Assembly (NCBI RefSeq): GCF_027244095.1
Contig: NC_069671.1
Span: forward strand, 2,790,001 to 2,854,000
Length of the DNA stretch: 64,000 nucleotides
DNA from: Hemicordylus capensis
Taxonomy: Eukaryota > Chordata > Lepidosauria > Squamata > Cordylidae
Reading direction: 5' to 3'
Of this stretch, positions 36,148 through 47,671 are shown piece after piece. The notes below the pieces were generated by a model. It saw only the letters and a list, made by a program, of their open reading frames with translations. It ran no database searches and was not told the DNA's origin. Positions within the stretch are counted from its first letter, which is position 1; each line of letters opens with the position of its first letter. Both the position numbers and the translations under genes were made by a program.

Positions 36148-36751
36148 ATGAACTCTGTCGAAGGAGCCTGGCCGCCCTCTCCCTGGAAGCAGCCTCCCGG
36201 GCCACCGGGGGCACCAAAGCTGCCCGCCCCACCATTCCAAACGCTGCCCCTGGTGCTCACCGTCTTGGTCTGGCTGGCCACCGGCACCACCATGTCCAGC
36301 CTGAACAAGTGGATCTTTGCCGTCCACAACTTCCGCTACCCGGTGCTGCTGTCGTCCCTCCACATGCTGACGGCCGTGGTGGTGGGCAAGCCCTTGGCCC
36401 AGCTGCGAGCCGGGGGCGGGGCTGGCGGCGCCCCCCTCGGCCCGGGAGCCCAATTGCGGGTCTTCTTGCTGAGCCTGACGTTTTGCACCAGTGTGGCTTT
36501 TGGGAATATGGGGCTCAACTACGTCCAGCTGGACTTTGCGCAGATGGTGTACACCACCACGCCCCTCTTCACCCTGACCCTCTCCAAGGTGCTGCTGGGG
36601 AAACGCCACCACCCCCTGCAGTACGCCGCGATGGGGCCCATTTGCTTGGGGGCCTCCTTGAGCATCGTCGGGGAGGTACATTTCAACCAAGCCGGCTGCT
36701 GCTTCCTCTTTGCCGCCACCTTCCTCCGCGGGCTGAAGTCCATCCAGCAAA
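36148..36751 (+). CDS. SLC35E4: SLC35E4 coding exon 1
   Basis: 604 nt, codons 1-201 plus one base, ending CAGCAAA/GTAAGT. It contains the N-terminal half, including the [15 protein letters not shown] first membrane segment and the Gly/Ala-rich loop [15 protein letters not shown]. Confidence 0.92.
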
Positions 36752-38855
36752 GTAAGTTCTCCCCAAATTAAGTCGTTCCCGCAGAGAGCCCACACACTTT
36801 CAAGCGTATCTCCTACAGGGCTAGAAACTTGGTTTTGAAAAATTAAAATGGTAACGTGCTTTGGAAGCGGGATTCAGGGCATTCTGGGTTCCTGTGAAAT
36901 CTTGCATATGCACAGTTGTGGAGATATAAGGTATGTCCTCCTATTTTTCTCCCTCTCTCACACAACACCAGAACCAGGGGTCATTCCTTGAAACTGATGG
37001 GCAGGAGATTTAGGACTGACAAAAGGAAGGACTTTTCCACACAGCGCCTAATTAATGTATGGCATTCTCTGCCCCGGGATGTGTTGATGGCCACCAGCTG
37101 GGACAGCTTTAAAGGGGACTTAGACAAATTCATGGAGGGCAGGTCAATCAATGGCTACTAGTCTGAGGGCTATAGGCCACCTCCAGGCTCAGAGGGACGA
37201 TGCCTCTGAATCCCAGTTGCAGGGGAGCAACAGCAGGAGAGAGGGCGTGCCTTCACCTCTTGCCTGTGGGCTCCCTAGAGGCATCTGGTGGTCCTGTGTG
37301 AAACAAGATGCAGGACTGGATAGGCCTTGGGCCTGATCCAGCAGGGGGGTTCTTATGTTCCTGTGATATACAGGATTCTGTGGGAGTGCAGAATGCACCA
37401 AATTCCGCTCTCTAAGGATCTTGGCTTTTTTTTTTTTGAACCAAGTTTCTAGCCCTTATGAGGCATGCTTGAAAGCATGTGGGCTGCCTGCTGGAATCTT
37501 GAAAGTCAGGGGTGTGGCTGGAGAGATTTCTGGCATTTAAGGGTGGGGCTTTGTTGTTCTGCATACTTCCTTGCCTCTCAGATAAATCAAAGCTCAGATA
37601 AATCGTGCAGAAATAAGAGAGATTCTGCAGAGGAGCTTAATTTATATAATGTAGGTTTTCGCTTGCAGTGGGCAGCAGAGTTGCATTTGAATTATGATGA
37701 AACTGACATGATTTTAATCATGCAACCTTTCTTCTTCTTCTTCTTCTTCTTCTTCTGTAAATAGTCTGTGGGTCTCTGGCCTCAATGAGGGGCTGGGCAG
37801 GGGGCTTTAAGTAATCCTCCCTTTTGCTGCAGTCCCAGTTGTAATCACATACCCATGTGTATTTTATTTATTGATCATATTTCTATACCTCCTGATATGT
37901 ACATCTCTAGGCAGTGAGATTTGAGGTTTGCACTGGGAGATTTTTTTAACTGGAATTGCAGCAGGGAATGGAGATAGGAAAATAGTCAGCTGCCTTAAAC
38001 TGAGTCAGACCCTCAGCCCATCTAGCTCAATATTGCCTACACTGGCTGGCAGCAGCTCTCCCAAGATTCTGGGGGGTCTTTCCCAGCCCTACCTGCCAAG
38101 GATTGAACCTGGGACCTTCTGCATGCAAAGCAGATGCTCTTCCACTGAGCTATGACTGTTGATGAGGAGTGTGTAAAGCTGCCATCTTCTGAGTCAGACC
38201 CTTGGTCCCTCTAGCTCAGTATTGTCTACACTGACTGGCAGCAGCTTCTCCAAGGTTCCAAGCAGGAGTCTCTCCCAGCCCCCTCTTGGAGATGCTGCCA
38301 GGGAGGGAACCTGGAGCCTTCTGCATGCAAGCAGGCAGGTGCTCTTTCTTCCCAGAGCAGCTCCATCCCTGAAGGGGAATATCTTCCAGTGCTCACACAT
38401 GTAGTCTCCCATTCAAATGCAAACCAGGGCAGACCCTGCTTAGCAAAGGGGGCAATTCATGCTTGCTGCCACAAGACCAACTCTCCTCCCATAAGGCCCC
38501 TAAATTTGCAAGGGGGTATTGATTAGAACAGGGGCTCTAAAGGTTGGCTTCCCAGATTCTGCTCTGTATTTCACAGGGGATGATGGGAGTTGTGGTCCAA
38601 CAATGTCTATAGACCCAAAATTGGGAACTCCGGATTAGAGGTACTCTGCTTCTGATTCCTTCCCTGTAAACGATGAAGAGGTTGAGTTCAGGGGCTGATA
38701 TCGTGTGATAACTGACTCTGTTAGAATGGTGGTTTATAAGTTGTTTTAGTGTTTTAAATTCCTGTTTTAATTTGTTGTTGTGAACTGCCCAGAGACGTAA
38801 ATATGAGGCCGTGTAAAAGTATAATAAATAAATTACATACACCACGCATGTGCGT

Positions 38856-38890
<35 letters not shown>

Positions 38891-39721
38891 CCAGTGATTG
38901 CTCTAGGGCTGCTGGAGAGGAGAGCTGGTCTTGTGGCAGCGAGCATGACTTGTCCCCTTAGCTAAACAGGGTTCACCCTGGTTTGCATTTGAATGGGAGA
39001 CATGATGTGTGAGCACTGTAAGATCTTCACCTCAGGGGATGATGGAGCCGCTCTGGGAAGAGCATCTAGGTTCCAAGTTCCCTCCCTGGCAGCATCTCCA
39101 ACGAGATAGGGCTGGGGGAGAGACTCCTGCCTGCAACCTTGGAGAAGCCGTTGCCAGTCTGTGAAGACAATACTGAGCTAGATGGACCAAGGCTCTGACT
39201 CCGTATATGGCGGCTTCCTGTGTTCTTTCCCTGGGCCTGCTCAGAACTTGAGACCCCATGCGGCCTGCTCGCTGACCCACTCTCTTCCACCCCACTTAGG
39301 TACCCTGCTGCAGGAGGAGCGGCTGGACTCTCTGACCCTGCTGTGCCTGACGTCCCTGCCCAGTTTCTGCATCCTCTTCACGGCGGCTTTGGCGCTGGAG
39401 GTCGGCCCCGCCTGGGACGGCTCGCTGGCCTTTGGGGGCGGCCTCTGGCTCTGCATCTTGCTGAGCTGCCTGGGCTCGGTGCTGTACAACCTGGCCAGCT
39501 TCTGCGTCATCTCGCTGACCTCGGCCCTCACCCTCCACGTCCTGGGCAACTTCAACGTGGTGGGCAGTTTGCTGCTCTCGCATTTCCTCTTTGGGAGCCA
39601 GCTGTCCTGGCTCGGGTACATCGGCATCGGACTCACCCTTTCGGGGGTCTTCCTGTACCATCAGTGTGACCGCATTGCGTCCTACTGGCGTGCGCGGGTT
39701 GGCCGCGCCAAAAGCGACTAA
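36148..39721 (+). CDS. SLC35E4: SLC35E4 (solute carrier family 35 member E4), complete, 2 coding exons
   Basis: Multi-pass membrane protein of the nucleotide-sugar/triose-phosphate transporter (drug/metabolite transporter) group; its substrate is not established. Exons 36148-36751 and 39300-39721 (1026 nt, 341 aa; human 350). About ten hydrophobic segments are visible. Matches to the family include [64 protein letters not shown] and LSGVFLYH. I chose the ATG at 36148 ([10 protein letters not shown]) because it has G at -3 and aligns with a human internal Met. The frame is open further 5', with ATGs back to 35956 (MGTEVCQERV, MCARLPF, MCLLSRRR), so a longer N-terminus is possible. Confidence 0.94.
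36975..37365 (+). mobile_element. CR1-like LINE 3' end
   Basis: GGTCATTCCTTGAAACTGAT, GGACTTTTCCACACAGCG, ATGGCATTCTCTGCC and the GGCCTGATCCAGCAGG end. SLC35E4 intron. Confidence 0.75.
37728..37757. repeat. (TTC)n microsatellite
   Basis: About 10 units in the SLC35E4 intron. Confidence 0.9.
37980..38495 (-). mobile_element. tRNA SINE followed by a composite SINE, both reverse
   Basis: First unit 37980-38158 ends TCCACTGAGCTATGAC. The second (38170-38495) ends in the reversed 5S head with CCCATTCAAATGCAAACCAG and CCTGCTTAGCAAAGGGGGCA. Confidence 0.75.
38530..38640. mobile_element. hAT palindrome, left arm lost
   Basis: GATGATGGGAGTTGTGGTCC arm, ending CCAAAATTGGGAACTCC. Confidence 0.55.
38860..38886. 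repeat. (CA)n microsatellite
   Basis: About 13 units, just before a composite SINE. Confidence 0.92.
38920..39232 (+). mobile_element. Composite 5S/tRNA SINE
   Basis: Complete copy with GAGCTGGTCTTGTGGCAGC, AGCTAAACAGGGTTCACCCT, GAATGGGAGAC and a GAGCTAGATGGACC tail, just before SLC35E4 exon 2. Confidence 0.8.
39300..39721 (+). CDS. SLC35E4: SLC35E4 coding exon 2 with stop
   Basis: 422 nt after CCACTTAG, joining as [21 protein letters not shown]. Stop TAA at 39719-39721. A composite SINE ends about 65 bases before the acceptor. Confidence 0.95.
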
Positions 39722-39869
39722 GCAAGGGGCGGCTGGGACCAGTGCAGTGGCCAGTGTGTGTGTGTCTCCTCTACCGGCTGGGATGTTACAGGGCCTTCTC
39801 GTCTGCCAGAATTGGGGGGCGGAGGGCATCGGCACTGGCTGCAAGGACTGGAAAGGCTTGGCCTCTCCA

Positions 39870-39875
39870 AATAAA
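39870..39875 (+). promoter_or_regulatory. Proximal poly(A) signal of SLC35E4
   Basis: AATAAA about 150 bases after the SLC35E4 stop. Confidence 0.6.
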
Positions 39876-40159
39876 CTCCAAACTTGCCCGCAGACTCTCG
39901 GGGGGTGGGCAAATTGCTCACCAGAACCCCCTCTGTCCACTGCGGAGGGGCATGTGTGTATTTGATGCCTCCCCAACATTTAAGGCAAAACCCACCCAAC
40001 CTCCAGGCCAGGGCTCCAAGCTAGCCTTGTCGCTGCTGTGTTGCTTTTCTACGTGAAGGGAGGGTGGGTGTTTCTCCACCATACAGGGGAGCATTCAAAT
40101 AGGCATCCCCTGGACGGAGGGTAGTGGGTGGGCAGGGGTTTCGCACAAGGGTTCGCAAT

Positions 40160-40392
40160 GTTGTGTTCCCTCCCCATTTGTTGCTGGACTATAATTCCCA
40201 TTTTCCCCTGCTGACGGGCATTGTGTGGGTGTGTGTTGGTGGGGGGGTATTGATGGGAGCTGTAGCCCAACAGAGATTCCCAGATATTGTTGACTACGAC
40301 GCCCATCATCCCCAGCTGCAGTGACCTTTGGCAAGGCATCATGGGAGTTGTAGTCAGCAACATCTGGGAATCTCTGTAAAAAGGAACACTGC
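40160..40392. mobile_element. hAT palindrome cluster
   Basis: A type 3-like copy (40175-40272) followed directly by a type 1 copy (40270-40390, GAGATTCCCAGATATTGTTG to GGGAATCTCTGTAAAAAGGA). Confidence 0.68.
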
Positions 40393-41347
40393 TGGTGACC
40401 CAGGACTGGAAACTCCTACTGTTTCTAGGTTAACAGTGAAAGATTTGGAAAGCACGTTTGGGTGATGGAAAAGTCAGTGGAGACGGTGTGGCCAAAATGC
40501 TCTTGCTTGGGCCAACCCTTCACTGCCCGGTGCAGGGAGAGTTTCCTTTTACGGCTGCTTTAAATGGTTGTTGCACTGAAGTTCACTGTTTGTCTTGGGC
40601 GCCATGGTCACGGGTGGGGCCGGGTGCCTCTTAAATGCAGGGCATTGGGTGTCCTGACTTGCACCCCTGTGGCCTGCAAGCTGCGTTGCTCTGTCGGTCC
40701 CCTGCTCGCCCACACGGCGTCCTGAAGGAATCGTGGCGCTGATGCGTCCCGAGGGGTGTTCGTTTTGCTCCTTTTAGACTGGGGTCAGCTCAGCTCCCTA
40801 CCCGTCCCAGTTGGTACCAAAGGAGTTCTCCAACTTGCGTCCTCAAATGGGGTTGGACTACAGCTCCCCTCCTCCTCGGCCCTTGAGCGACGACCTCTGG
40901 AGACTCAAGCTGGAGAACCCCTGTACGAAAGCACTGAACCAGCTGTGTGGGGAAACCTTCTATAGGGAGCGTGCCGGTGCGGATGAAGGTTCTCTGTTTT
41001 CATGCACTGTTGCCATTGGGTGGGTGGAATCTGGGTGCGTGTCTGTGTGTCACTACTGTCCTCTGCTGGATGGAGTAAATTAGGTGTGTGTGTCCATGTG
41101 AACACAATCCGTGCTATCCTTTGATGGACGGTGCATTTCCACCCATTGCCGTGAGTGTTGTTTCACGGCGCCCTCTGCTGGACAGAGCCTAGCAACCCCA
41201 CGGACTGTGTGTGTTTCCATTGATGTCCTTGTTTGCGTCTGATGGGTGCAGCAAAGTAGACCATGGGCTTGTGTGAATGCACTGCAGGTGCATTTTTCCT
41301 CGCAGGGGTGCTTGCTGGCATCCTCTTTCGAACGACATCCTTTAAGC

Positions 41348-41483
41348 CAGGCCTGCTCAACTTCGGCCCTCCTGCAGATGTTGACCTACAACTCCCATAA
41401 CCCCTTGCTATTGGCTACTGTGGCTGGGGATTATGGGAGTTGTAGTCCAAAAACAGCTGGGGGGCCTAAGTTGAGCAGGCCTG
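41348..41483. mobile_element. hAT palindrome, type 2 (CAGGCCTGCTCAA ends), with TSD
   Basis: 136 bp between perfect 8-bp duplications CTTTAAGC (41340-41347 and 41484-41491). Ends CAGGCCTGCTCAACTT / TTGAGCAGGCCTG. Arms share CTACAACTCCCATAA. Confidence 0.92.
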
Positions 41484-41594
41484 CTTTAAGCCCACTGAAG
41501 TGGATGGGCGCAATCAGTATTATCCTCTCCAGAGTGAAATAATATGACTGTTAGTGAGTGAGTGTGTTGGCGATGTAACTCGGGTTCCCTATAT

Positions 41595-41705
41595 CGGGGG
41601 GTTCCCAGACATTGTTGACGACAGCTCCCATAATCCTCTTGGCTGTTGCCACTGGGGATTATGGGAGTTGTCGTCAACAACATCTGGGAACCCCCATTTT
41701 GAAGG
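41595..41705. mobile_element. hAT palindrome
   Basis: GGGGGTTCCCAGACATTGTT to AACATCTGGGAACCCCCATT, arms GACGACA.CTCCCATAATCC. Confidence 0.75.
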
Positions 41706-42574
41706 AGTAAAGGCTATTCTACGGATACATAGATCATGTGGCACAGAATTCCTTAGACTGTACCATTTGAGGCTTAAACAGAGAGGCTGCATGGTTGGAT
41801 TCCCCCCCCCCGTTAAAAAAAAAAAAAGCCCCCTGCCCATGGAAAGTTAGTGTGTCAGGGAGAGGACTGACGTTCGCCTTCACCCTGATGTGCTAACTTT
41901 CTCCCTGCAGCCCCCTCACCTCCGGCCTTTCGAAATGCAGCTCTGTACTGTGCCACTTTTCTGCAAGTGTAGAATCGCGCTCAGTCTTAGGTATGGGAGT
42001 ATTTCCTCCGTTTCCCGGTAGAGCTCCACCAGGCCATTCCAAACACGGCATCCCCTACACGGGGAGGTAAGCACATATAGCCATGGTGTGTTTGCATTGC
42101 TTGGGGAGCCAGATGTGGTGGAGACGCACATTTCTCGGCTTCAGCGCCAGTGAAACGTGATGGAAAGCCAAATCCATGCATGTCCTGCCAGAACCAGTCC
42201 GATCTGGGACTCTTTGCCGAACTTGAATTGGACCAATTGCCAGTATAAGGCCAGCCACAGGGACTTAGTCCACATGGCCATCTTTTTTCTTTTTTTTTTT
42301 TTGCCAGTATGCAAACTCACTTTCTTTTATAATAATATGCTGGGGTGGGCAGAGCTTGAATTCCATCCAGCCCTACAGAGTTTGTGCCCAAAGTGAAAAT
42401 CCAAATCTCCCCGTTGGTATGCACGGATTTCCCTGGGCGACCCTCATTTGAAGCCAGAACTGGGGCTGCCCAAAGGTGTGGGGCAGTCAGACCACCGTCT
42501 CCTATTTGGCTGCCAAAAATGTGCCAGCAGAGAGAGAGCGAGCCAGCCAGCCCATTGCTTCTGGATAAAGCAGG

Positions 42575-42692
42575 GTTTATAAACTGGCCCTCTTGCAGAT
42601 GTTGGCCTAGGTCTCCAATCGTCCCTGGCTACTGACCATAGTGACAGGCGATGATGGGCATTGTAGTCCAACCGCTGGAGGGCCGCAGTTCG
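42575..42692. mobile_element. hAT palindrome, degraded
   Basis: CTTGCAGATGTTGGCC and GCATTGTAGTCCAACCGCTG flank a diverged centre. Confidence 0.55.
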
Positions 42693-42995
42693 GAACATAG
42701 GAAGCTGCCATTTACTGAGTCAGACCCTTGGTCCATCTAGCTCAGTATTGTCTGCCCAGACTGGCAGCAGCTTCTCCAAGGTTGCAGGCAGGAGTCTCTC
42801 TCAGCCCTACCTTGGAGATGCTGCCAGGGAGGGAACTTGGAACCTCCTGCATACAAACAGGCAGACGCTCTTCCCAGAGCGGCCAATTTCCTGAGTCCTC
42901 ACACATGGAGTCTCTCATTCAAATGCAAACCAGGGTGGGACCTGCTTAGCAAAGGGGACAATTCATGCTTGCTACACAAGGCCATTTGGAGACCT
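42690..42995 (-). mobile_element. Composite 5S/tRNA SINE, reverse
   Basis: GAACATAGGAAGCTGCCATT to CCTGCTTAGCAAAGGGGACA. Confidence 0.76.
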
Positions 42996-43127
42996 CTGGC
43001 TTAAAGGAACAGTGAGATGCTAGCACCTAAGAATTGGTGTTGATTAGGAGCTTCCAGCCTTGGGTCCTACAAGATTGGACTACGACTCCCATAATCTCTA
43101 GCACTAATGGCCAGAAGCCATTATGGG

Positions 43128-43572
43128 ATGGGAGCCGGTCTTGTGGAAGCAAGCAGGAGTTGTCTCCTTTTCTAAGCAGGGTCTGCCTTGGTTTGCATTT
43201 GGACAGGAGACTACATATGAGTGCTGTAAGATTCCCCTTAGGGCTAGGTTTCTCAAACTTGGGTCCCCAGATGTTGGACTACAACTCCCATCATCCCCAG
43301 CCACAGTGGCCAAAGGCCAAGTGATGGGAGTTGTAGTCCAACATCATCAGGGGAGCTAAGTTTGAGAAATCGTGCCATAGAGGAGGCAGCCAGAGCTCAG
43401 TGGAAGAGCTCTTGTTTGCATGCAGGAGGTCCCAGGTTCTCTCCCTGGCAGCATCTCCAGGTAGGGCTGGGAGAGTCTCCTGCCTGCAGCCTTGGAGAAG
43501 CCGCTGCCAGTCAGAGTAGACCGCACAGAGCTAAATGGACCAACAGTCTAAGGCAGCTTCCTAAACCCCAAT
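43128..43572 (+). mobile_element. Composite SINE interrupted by a hAT palindrome
   Basis: Head 43128-43240 (GAGCCGGTCTTGTGGAAGCA, TTTGGACAGGAGAC), then a palindrome (about 43243-43374), then the tRNA body from CCAGAGCTCAGTGGAAGAGC to a GAGCTAAATGGACC tail. Confidence 0.75.
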
Positions 43573-44131
43573 AGAGGAGAAACAAGAAACCCAGCTCTGG
43601 TGTGGAACTGGTGGTCAATGTTTCTTGGGTCTTTGTCCCTTAATAAAATCATAACAGTTTAGAGTTAGAAGGCATTATGGGGGTCTTCTAGGCAACCCCC
43701 TATTCAGGCCCTGTGTAACTGGGGTGCCTTTCATGGCTGACCTTTTCGTAACGCCTTCCCTCAGTCCTCGCTGTCCAAAAAGCACACGTTCTTACAGCAC
43801 CGGGGTTGTGTCCGTGCGAGTTGTGGTCCTGTTCTTGCATGCACAAGGCTGGACTTTACTGGGATTGCAGCCGTCCTGTTTTTAATTACTAGCGACTACC
43901 TCCCCCATTTGCAAAAATGGCACCATCTTGGCCTGCAAGCGTGCCTCTCCGCCAGGACGATCACGCAAACAGAAGGGGCAGATGTCGTCTTTTGTGAACT
44001 TGCTGTGTTGTGTGTTAGACCCAGGCAGTGGGGGCTGCAAACCCCCCCCCCCCCACACACACACCCCCAGCCCAACTTCTGAGCTCGCTGAGGCAGGGCT
44101 GACTGACGTCTCCGGTTGCATTTGCCCTTGG

Positions 44132-44137
44132 AATAAA
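44132..44137 (+). promoter_or_regulatory. Possible distal poly(A) signal
   Basis: AATAAA followed within about 30 bases by a T-rich and GTTGTGTGTCC stretch, the usual layout of a strong cleavage site. No gene starts between SLC35E4 and here, so it may end a long SLC35E4 3' UTR or belong to an unseen transcript. Confidence 0.4.
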
Positions 44138-44905
44138 GCTCTATTTTTGTCTTACGCCAGGGTTGTGTGTCCTTGAATGGCCTCAAAGTGGGAGGGAGGG
44201 AGGGCCGCGTACATGACGCAGGAGAGCGGAGGGCCGGCTTCCCGCGCTGGGGGCCTGTGCAGAAGGCAGACGGGGTGGCGAGGCTCTGTTGCGGGGAATG
44301 CACTTGCTTAGCTAAAGAGAATCGCTTTGCAATGGCAGCCAGGCCGACTCCCAGCGGCTTCCACCTCCTGCGTGCAGGCAAATGGCAAAACAGACAAGCA
44401 GGCGGTTGCCATGGTGGCTACCAGGAGGCCCAGACACCCCCAGGCTGTCAGCGGCCTGCAGGAAAACCCGAGCGGCAGCTTTTCGGCCTACACAATATAA
44501 TCCTGTCTGGAACGATGAATGCAAAATGGGTTGCTGTTCACCCTCTTTCTGGAGTATCTTATGAAAGATATTGGGGTGTGTTTTGGGTGGTTTGGGGTTG
44601 TTTTTTTGCACAGCTGAGTTGAATTGCTTTTTTTGTTCAACCCAGCTGCTTCGTTCAGCACGCACAGGGATGTAGGAAGCTGGCTTAGCCCGCCCCAAAT
44701 GGTACACCCCCCCCTAGACTGGGCCACAATCAACTGCAATATGCCCCAGTGGTCTGGCCGGCCCAAGTCTTCATTTTTGCACAAGGTGCACGCAAGGGTT
44801 CGAGCAAGCCTGTAATGCCTCAGGACCTTCCTGTATACTCACAGGAGCGAACCCTGGGCATTGAAACACCGTGACTGAGGTCTCCATCTTCTTTTTCTTC
44901 AGGTA

Positions 44906-45165
44906 GAGGTCGTCCACACAAGCGAAAACTGTGTTCTACCCGGTGTGTGCTCCCAATTTTCGGTTGTGTGGAAGCAAGGTAAGAGGAAAACCTGGGTAGA
45001 AGTGATCGGAGGCCAGGTAGGAGGGAAAGTTGGGTAGCTTTTCCTGCTACCTTGCTTCCACACAATCACTTCTACTCTGATTTCCCTCCTACCTTGCTTC
45101 CACACAACCAAAAATTGGGCGCACACCCCAAGTAGAACACAGTTTTCGCTTGTGTGAATGACCTC
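44906..45165. mobile_element. DNA transposon (MITE) with TIRs of about 100 bp
   Basis: Left arm GAGGTCGTCCACACAAGCGA and AACTGTGTTCTAC; right arm is its complement, ending AATGACCTC. Arms also share CAATTTTCGGTTGTGTGGAA-type sequence. No ORF. Family not recognised. Confidence 0.75.
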
Positions 45166-45171
45166 ATAGAT

Positions 45172-45490
45172 TAGGCACATAGGAAGCTGCCTTAGACGGA
45201 GTCAGATCGTTGGTCCATTTAGCTCCATACTACCTACACTGGCTGGTAGCAGCACTCCAAGATTACTAGAAGGAGACTCTCTCTGCCCTACCTGGAGATG
45301 CTGCCAGGGATTGAACCTGGGACCTTCTGCAAGGGAGTATGCAGATGCTTTTTCAATGAGCTCTGGTCCTATCCCGTAAGGGGAATACCTTAACAGCACT
45401 CACATGTAGTCTCCCATCCAAATGCAAACCAAGGCAGACCCTGCTTAGCAAAGGGGAAACTTCAGGCTCGTTACCCCTAAACCAGCTTTC
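45172..45490 (-). mobile_element. Composite 5S/tRNA SINE, reverse
   Basis: CACATAGGAAGCTGCCTTAG to CCTGCTTAGCAAAGGGGAAA. It abuts the long-TIR element at 44906-45165. Confidence 0.74.
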
Positions 45491-45942
45491 CTCGAAACCA
45501 CACAAATTGATTTTGAAAGGAGCACTCTTGGCAAGCAACCCAGCTGTCAACACAAGAAATATAAATCAAAATAAACTATTGCTTACTCTGTGAAATGGAA
45601 ACATTCCTTGGCGAGGAAACAAAAGGCCATCACCATACCAAGTTACCACTTCAAAAACAACAACCTTCACTCCTGAGCCTTTTCACAGCAGGCTGAGATT
45701 TTGTGTCTGAAGCATTTTGTCAGTGCTAGGAAAGGTTTCACTGCTTAACTGACCGTCTAAAAAACCAGCCCCCTTTCCTTGTAAGGGGGAATTCTCAGGG
45801 GTTCCCCTTTACAAGTAAATACAATCAATAAATAATAAGACAAAATAAATAATTTCTACGTAGGTAGAAATCATTTTAATCATATAATTAAATCATGATA
45901 AATAGAAATCAACTTTCTACATGTCATATTTCACTGCTGCTA

Positions 45943-46065
45943 AAGCCCCCTAATGGCGCAGTGGGGAAATGACTTGATTAGCAAGCCAGAGGTTGCCAGT
46001 TCGAATCCCCGCTGGTGTGTTTCCCAGACTATGGGGAACACCTTTATCGGGCAGCATGAACCACA
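45943..46065 (+). mobile_element. BovB-tailed SINE, 5' part only
   Basis: CCCCCTAATGGCGCAGTGGG and CAGTTCGAATCCCCGCTGGT, then cut off after TCGGGCAGCA. Confidence 0.7.
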
Positions 46066-46269
46066 ACATAAAGGTGAGACTCCTAAGTGGTGCTTAACAA
46101 GACAGCACTGAAAACACGTTGGGCTCAGATAAATGCTTCACAGCACCTTGAGATGCTGTCTCTCATTCTGCTGAACAAGACAGGTCTGTAAGAAGCTCAT
46201 TGCCACAAAGGTCTTCGGCTTGGGTCCCCAGATGTGGTCGGACTCCAATTCCCATCATTCACAGTCACA

Positions 46270-47384
46270 ACCCCTGCATTACCAGCTTCTAACTCGGGGT
46301 GGTGGGTGAGGGAAATGAAACATTACCATGGCTAATTTGCAGCCTCTGCCAAACCAGGTTTACTCAGAAGTGAGCCCGCTTGGTTTGAAGGGGATTGCCT
46401 TCTAAAGAAGCGTGCTCAGAATCATTCCTAAGAAGCAAGAACTCCAAGCTGTCAACTTGTTTTTTTGGTGGGGCCCCTGTGCCTTTGATGCATTGCTGCA
46501 CAGCAAGCAGAAATGTGGGCGCACCATTTCTCCACTGATGTCTCTCCATGCCAAGAATAGCTTTTGCCAGCTAAATGTCTCCACATCAGGCTCGTGTTGT
46601 ACGCACAGGATCCTGGCCAAGAAAAAGGTGGCCGCAATCCTGCCAGCAGCTACGTCGGCTTTTGCTGCCCCACTTAATTCCTGAGTTAATAATAATGCCC
46701 CAAATATTAGGAATGTGCTCACTACAATACTCTCAGACAGTCCAAGAGGCGGAACTGAACTCAGGTGAGAAAACTTGTCTGCTCAGAAAGAAGCCACTTT
46801 TCGGTCACATGACTTGGGCACTCATCCAACTTCCTGCGAGAGGTAAAATACCTGGCCAGGTTCCTGGTCAGCTTCTCTGGGGGAGGGATTTGCACTGCAG
46901 GCACTTTCTCCACGTAGCTCGTTTTTGCATTCCAGCTTCAGGGGGTTGCATGGATTTCAGGTAGGTAGAATGGGGACTTGCTGCTTCTCTCTCTCCCCCT
47001 TTAAGGGAGTCTCTTGTACTAAGCGATATGGGGATGTGGGTGTTACTGGTGAAGTACATGCTGCTATGGGGCACCAAGAATGGTCTGCTCTGGCTGGCAG
47101 TGGTTCTCTGGAGTCCCCGGGCAGAGAGAGGTCTCTCTGAGCTCACCATTTGAATGGAGATGAGGTTTTGGGTGTGCATTGTGCAAAGCATGATATGAGT
47201 GTATATACCACTCAACTGGGACTCCAGTGCACCCTGGAAATTCCCTAAGTCAGCTCCTTTTAAACATATGTCCAGGAAAGCAAAATGTTCAGATGATATT
47301 ATGCACCAAGTGGGTATCCCCTGTTGCTCTCCATCTTCCAGGTTACCAATTTGCTACTGACTGGGCTGAAACCAGTCTGTTGTG
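46270..47384. other. Unique stretch upstream of the synergin-like exons
   Basis: No repeat recognised. A short splice-like segment CTTCAGGGGGTTGCATGG...CAG (46935-46959), flanked by AG and GTAGGT, could be a 25-nt exon but has no homology I can see. Confidence 0.3.
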
Positions 47385-47623
47385 ACCCCTGCTAACTGAG
47401 CAAAGAGGAACCTTTGAAAGTGGTGATTCTCTTATATTTAGCAGAGGGAGAGCAACTGGCCCTATCCGTTCCTGGCTGAGCATCCCTCCAGTGGCTGTTG
47501 CTGGTGTCTGCCTTATTGTTTCTTTTTAGATTGTGAGCCTTTTGGGACAGGGGATCATCTTCTCTGTTGTTTAGTTTTCTGTGTAAACCGCTTTGCAAAC
47601 TTTTGATGAAAAGCAGTATATAA

Positions 47624-47650
<27 letters not shown>
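47385..47650 (+). repeat. Repeat A with (TAG)n tail
   Basis: GACCCCTGCTAACTGAGCAA, GAGAGCAACTGGCCCTATCC, AACCGCTTTGCAAACTTTTG and a TAG run at 47627-47654. Confidence 0.62.
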
Positions 47651-47655
<5 letters not shown>

Positions 47656-47671
47656 ATTGGACTGAAACCAA

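Noticed and set aside
35806-36795. 329-codon minus-strand open frame
   Set aside because: It is the antisense shadow of SLC35E4 exon 1, whose plus-strand reading matches a known family.
39296-39979. 227-codon minus-strand open frame
   Set aside because: Antisense shadow of SLC35E4 exon 2.
44167-44622. 151-codon open frame after the distal AATAAA, considered as a synergin-like 5' exon
   Set aside because: No similarity to SYNRG, no clear donor at its end, and codon use unlike the confirmed exons.
46935-46959. 25-nt AG...GTAGGT mini-exon
   Set aside because: Splice sites alone are too weak as evidence; no conserved peptide and phase cannot be tested.
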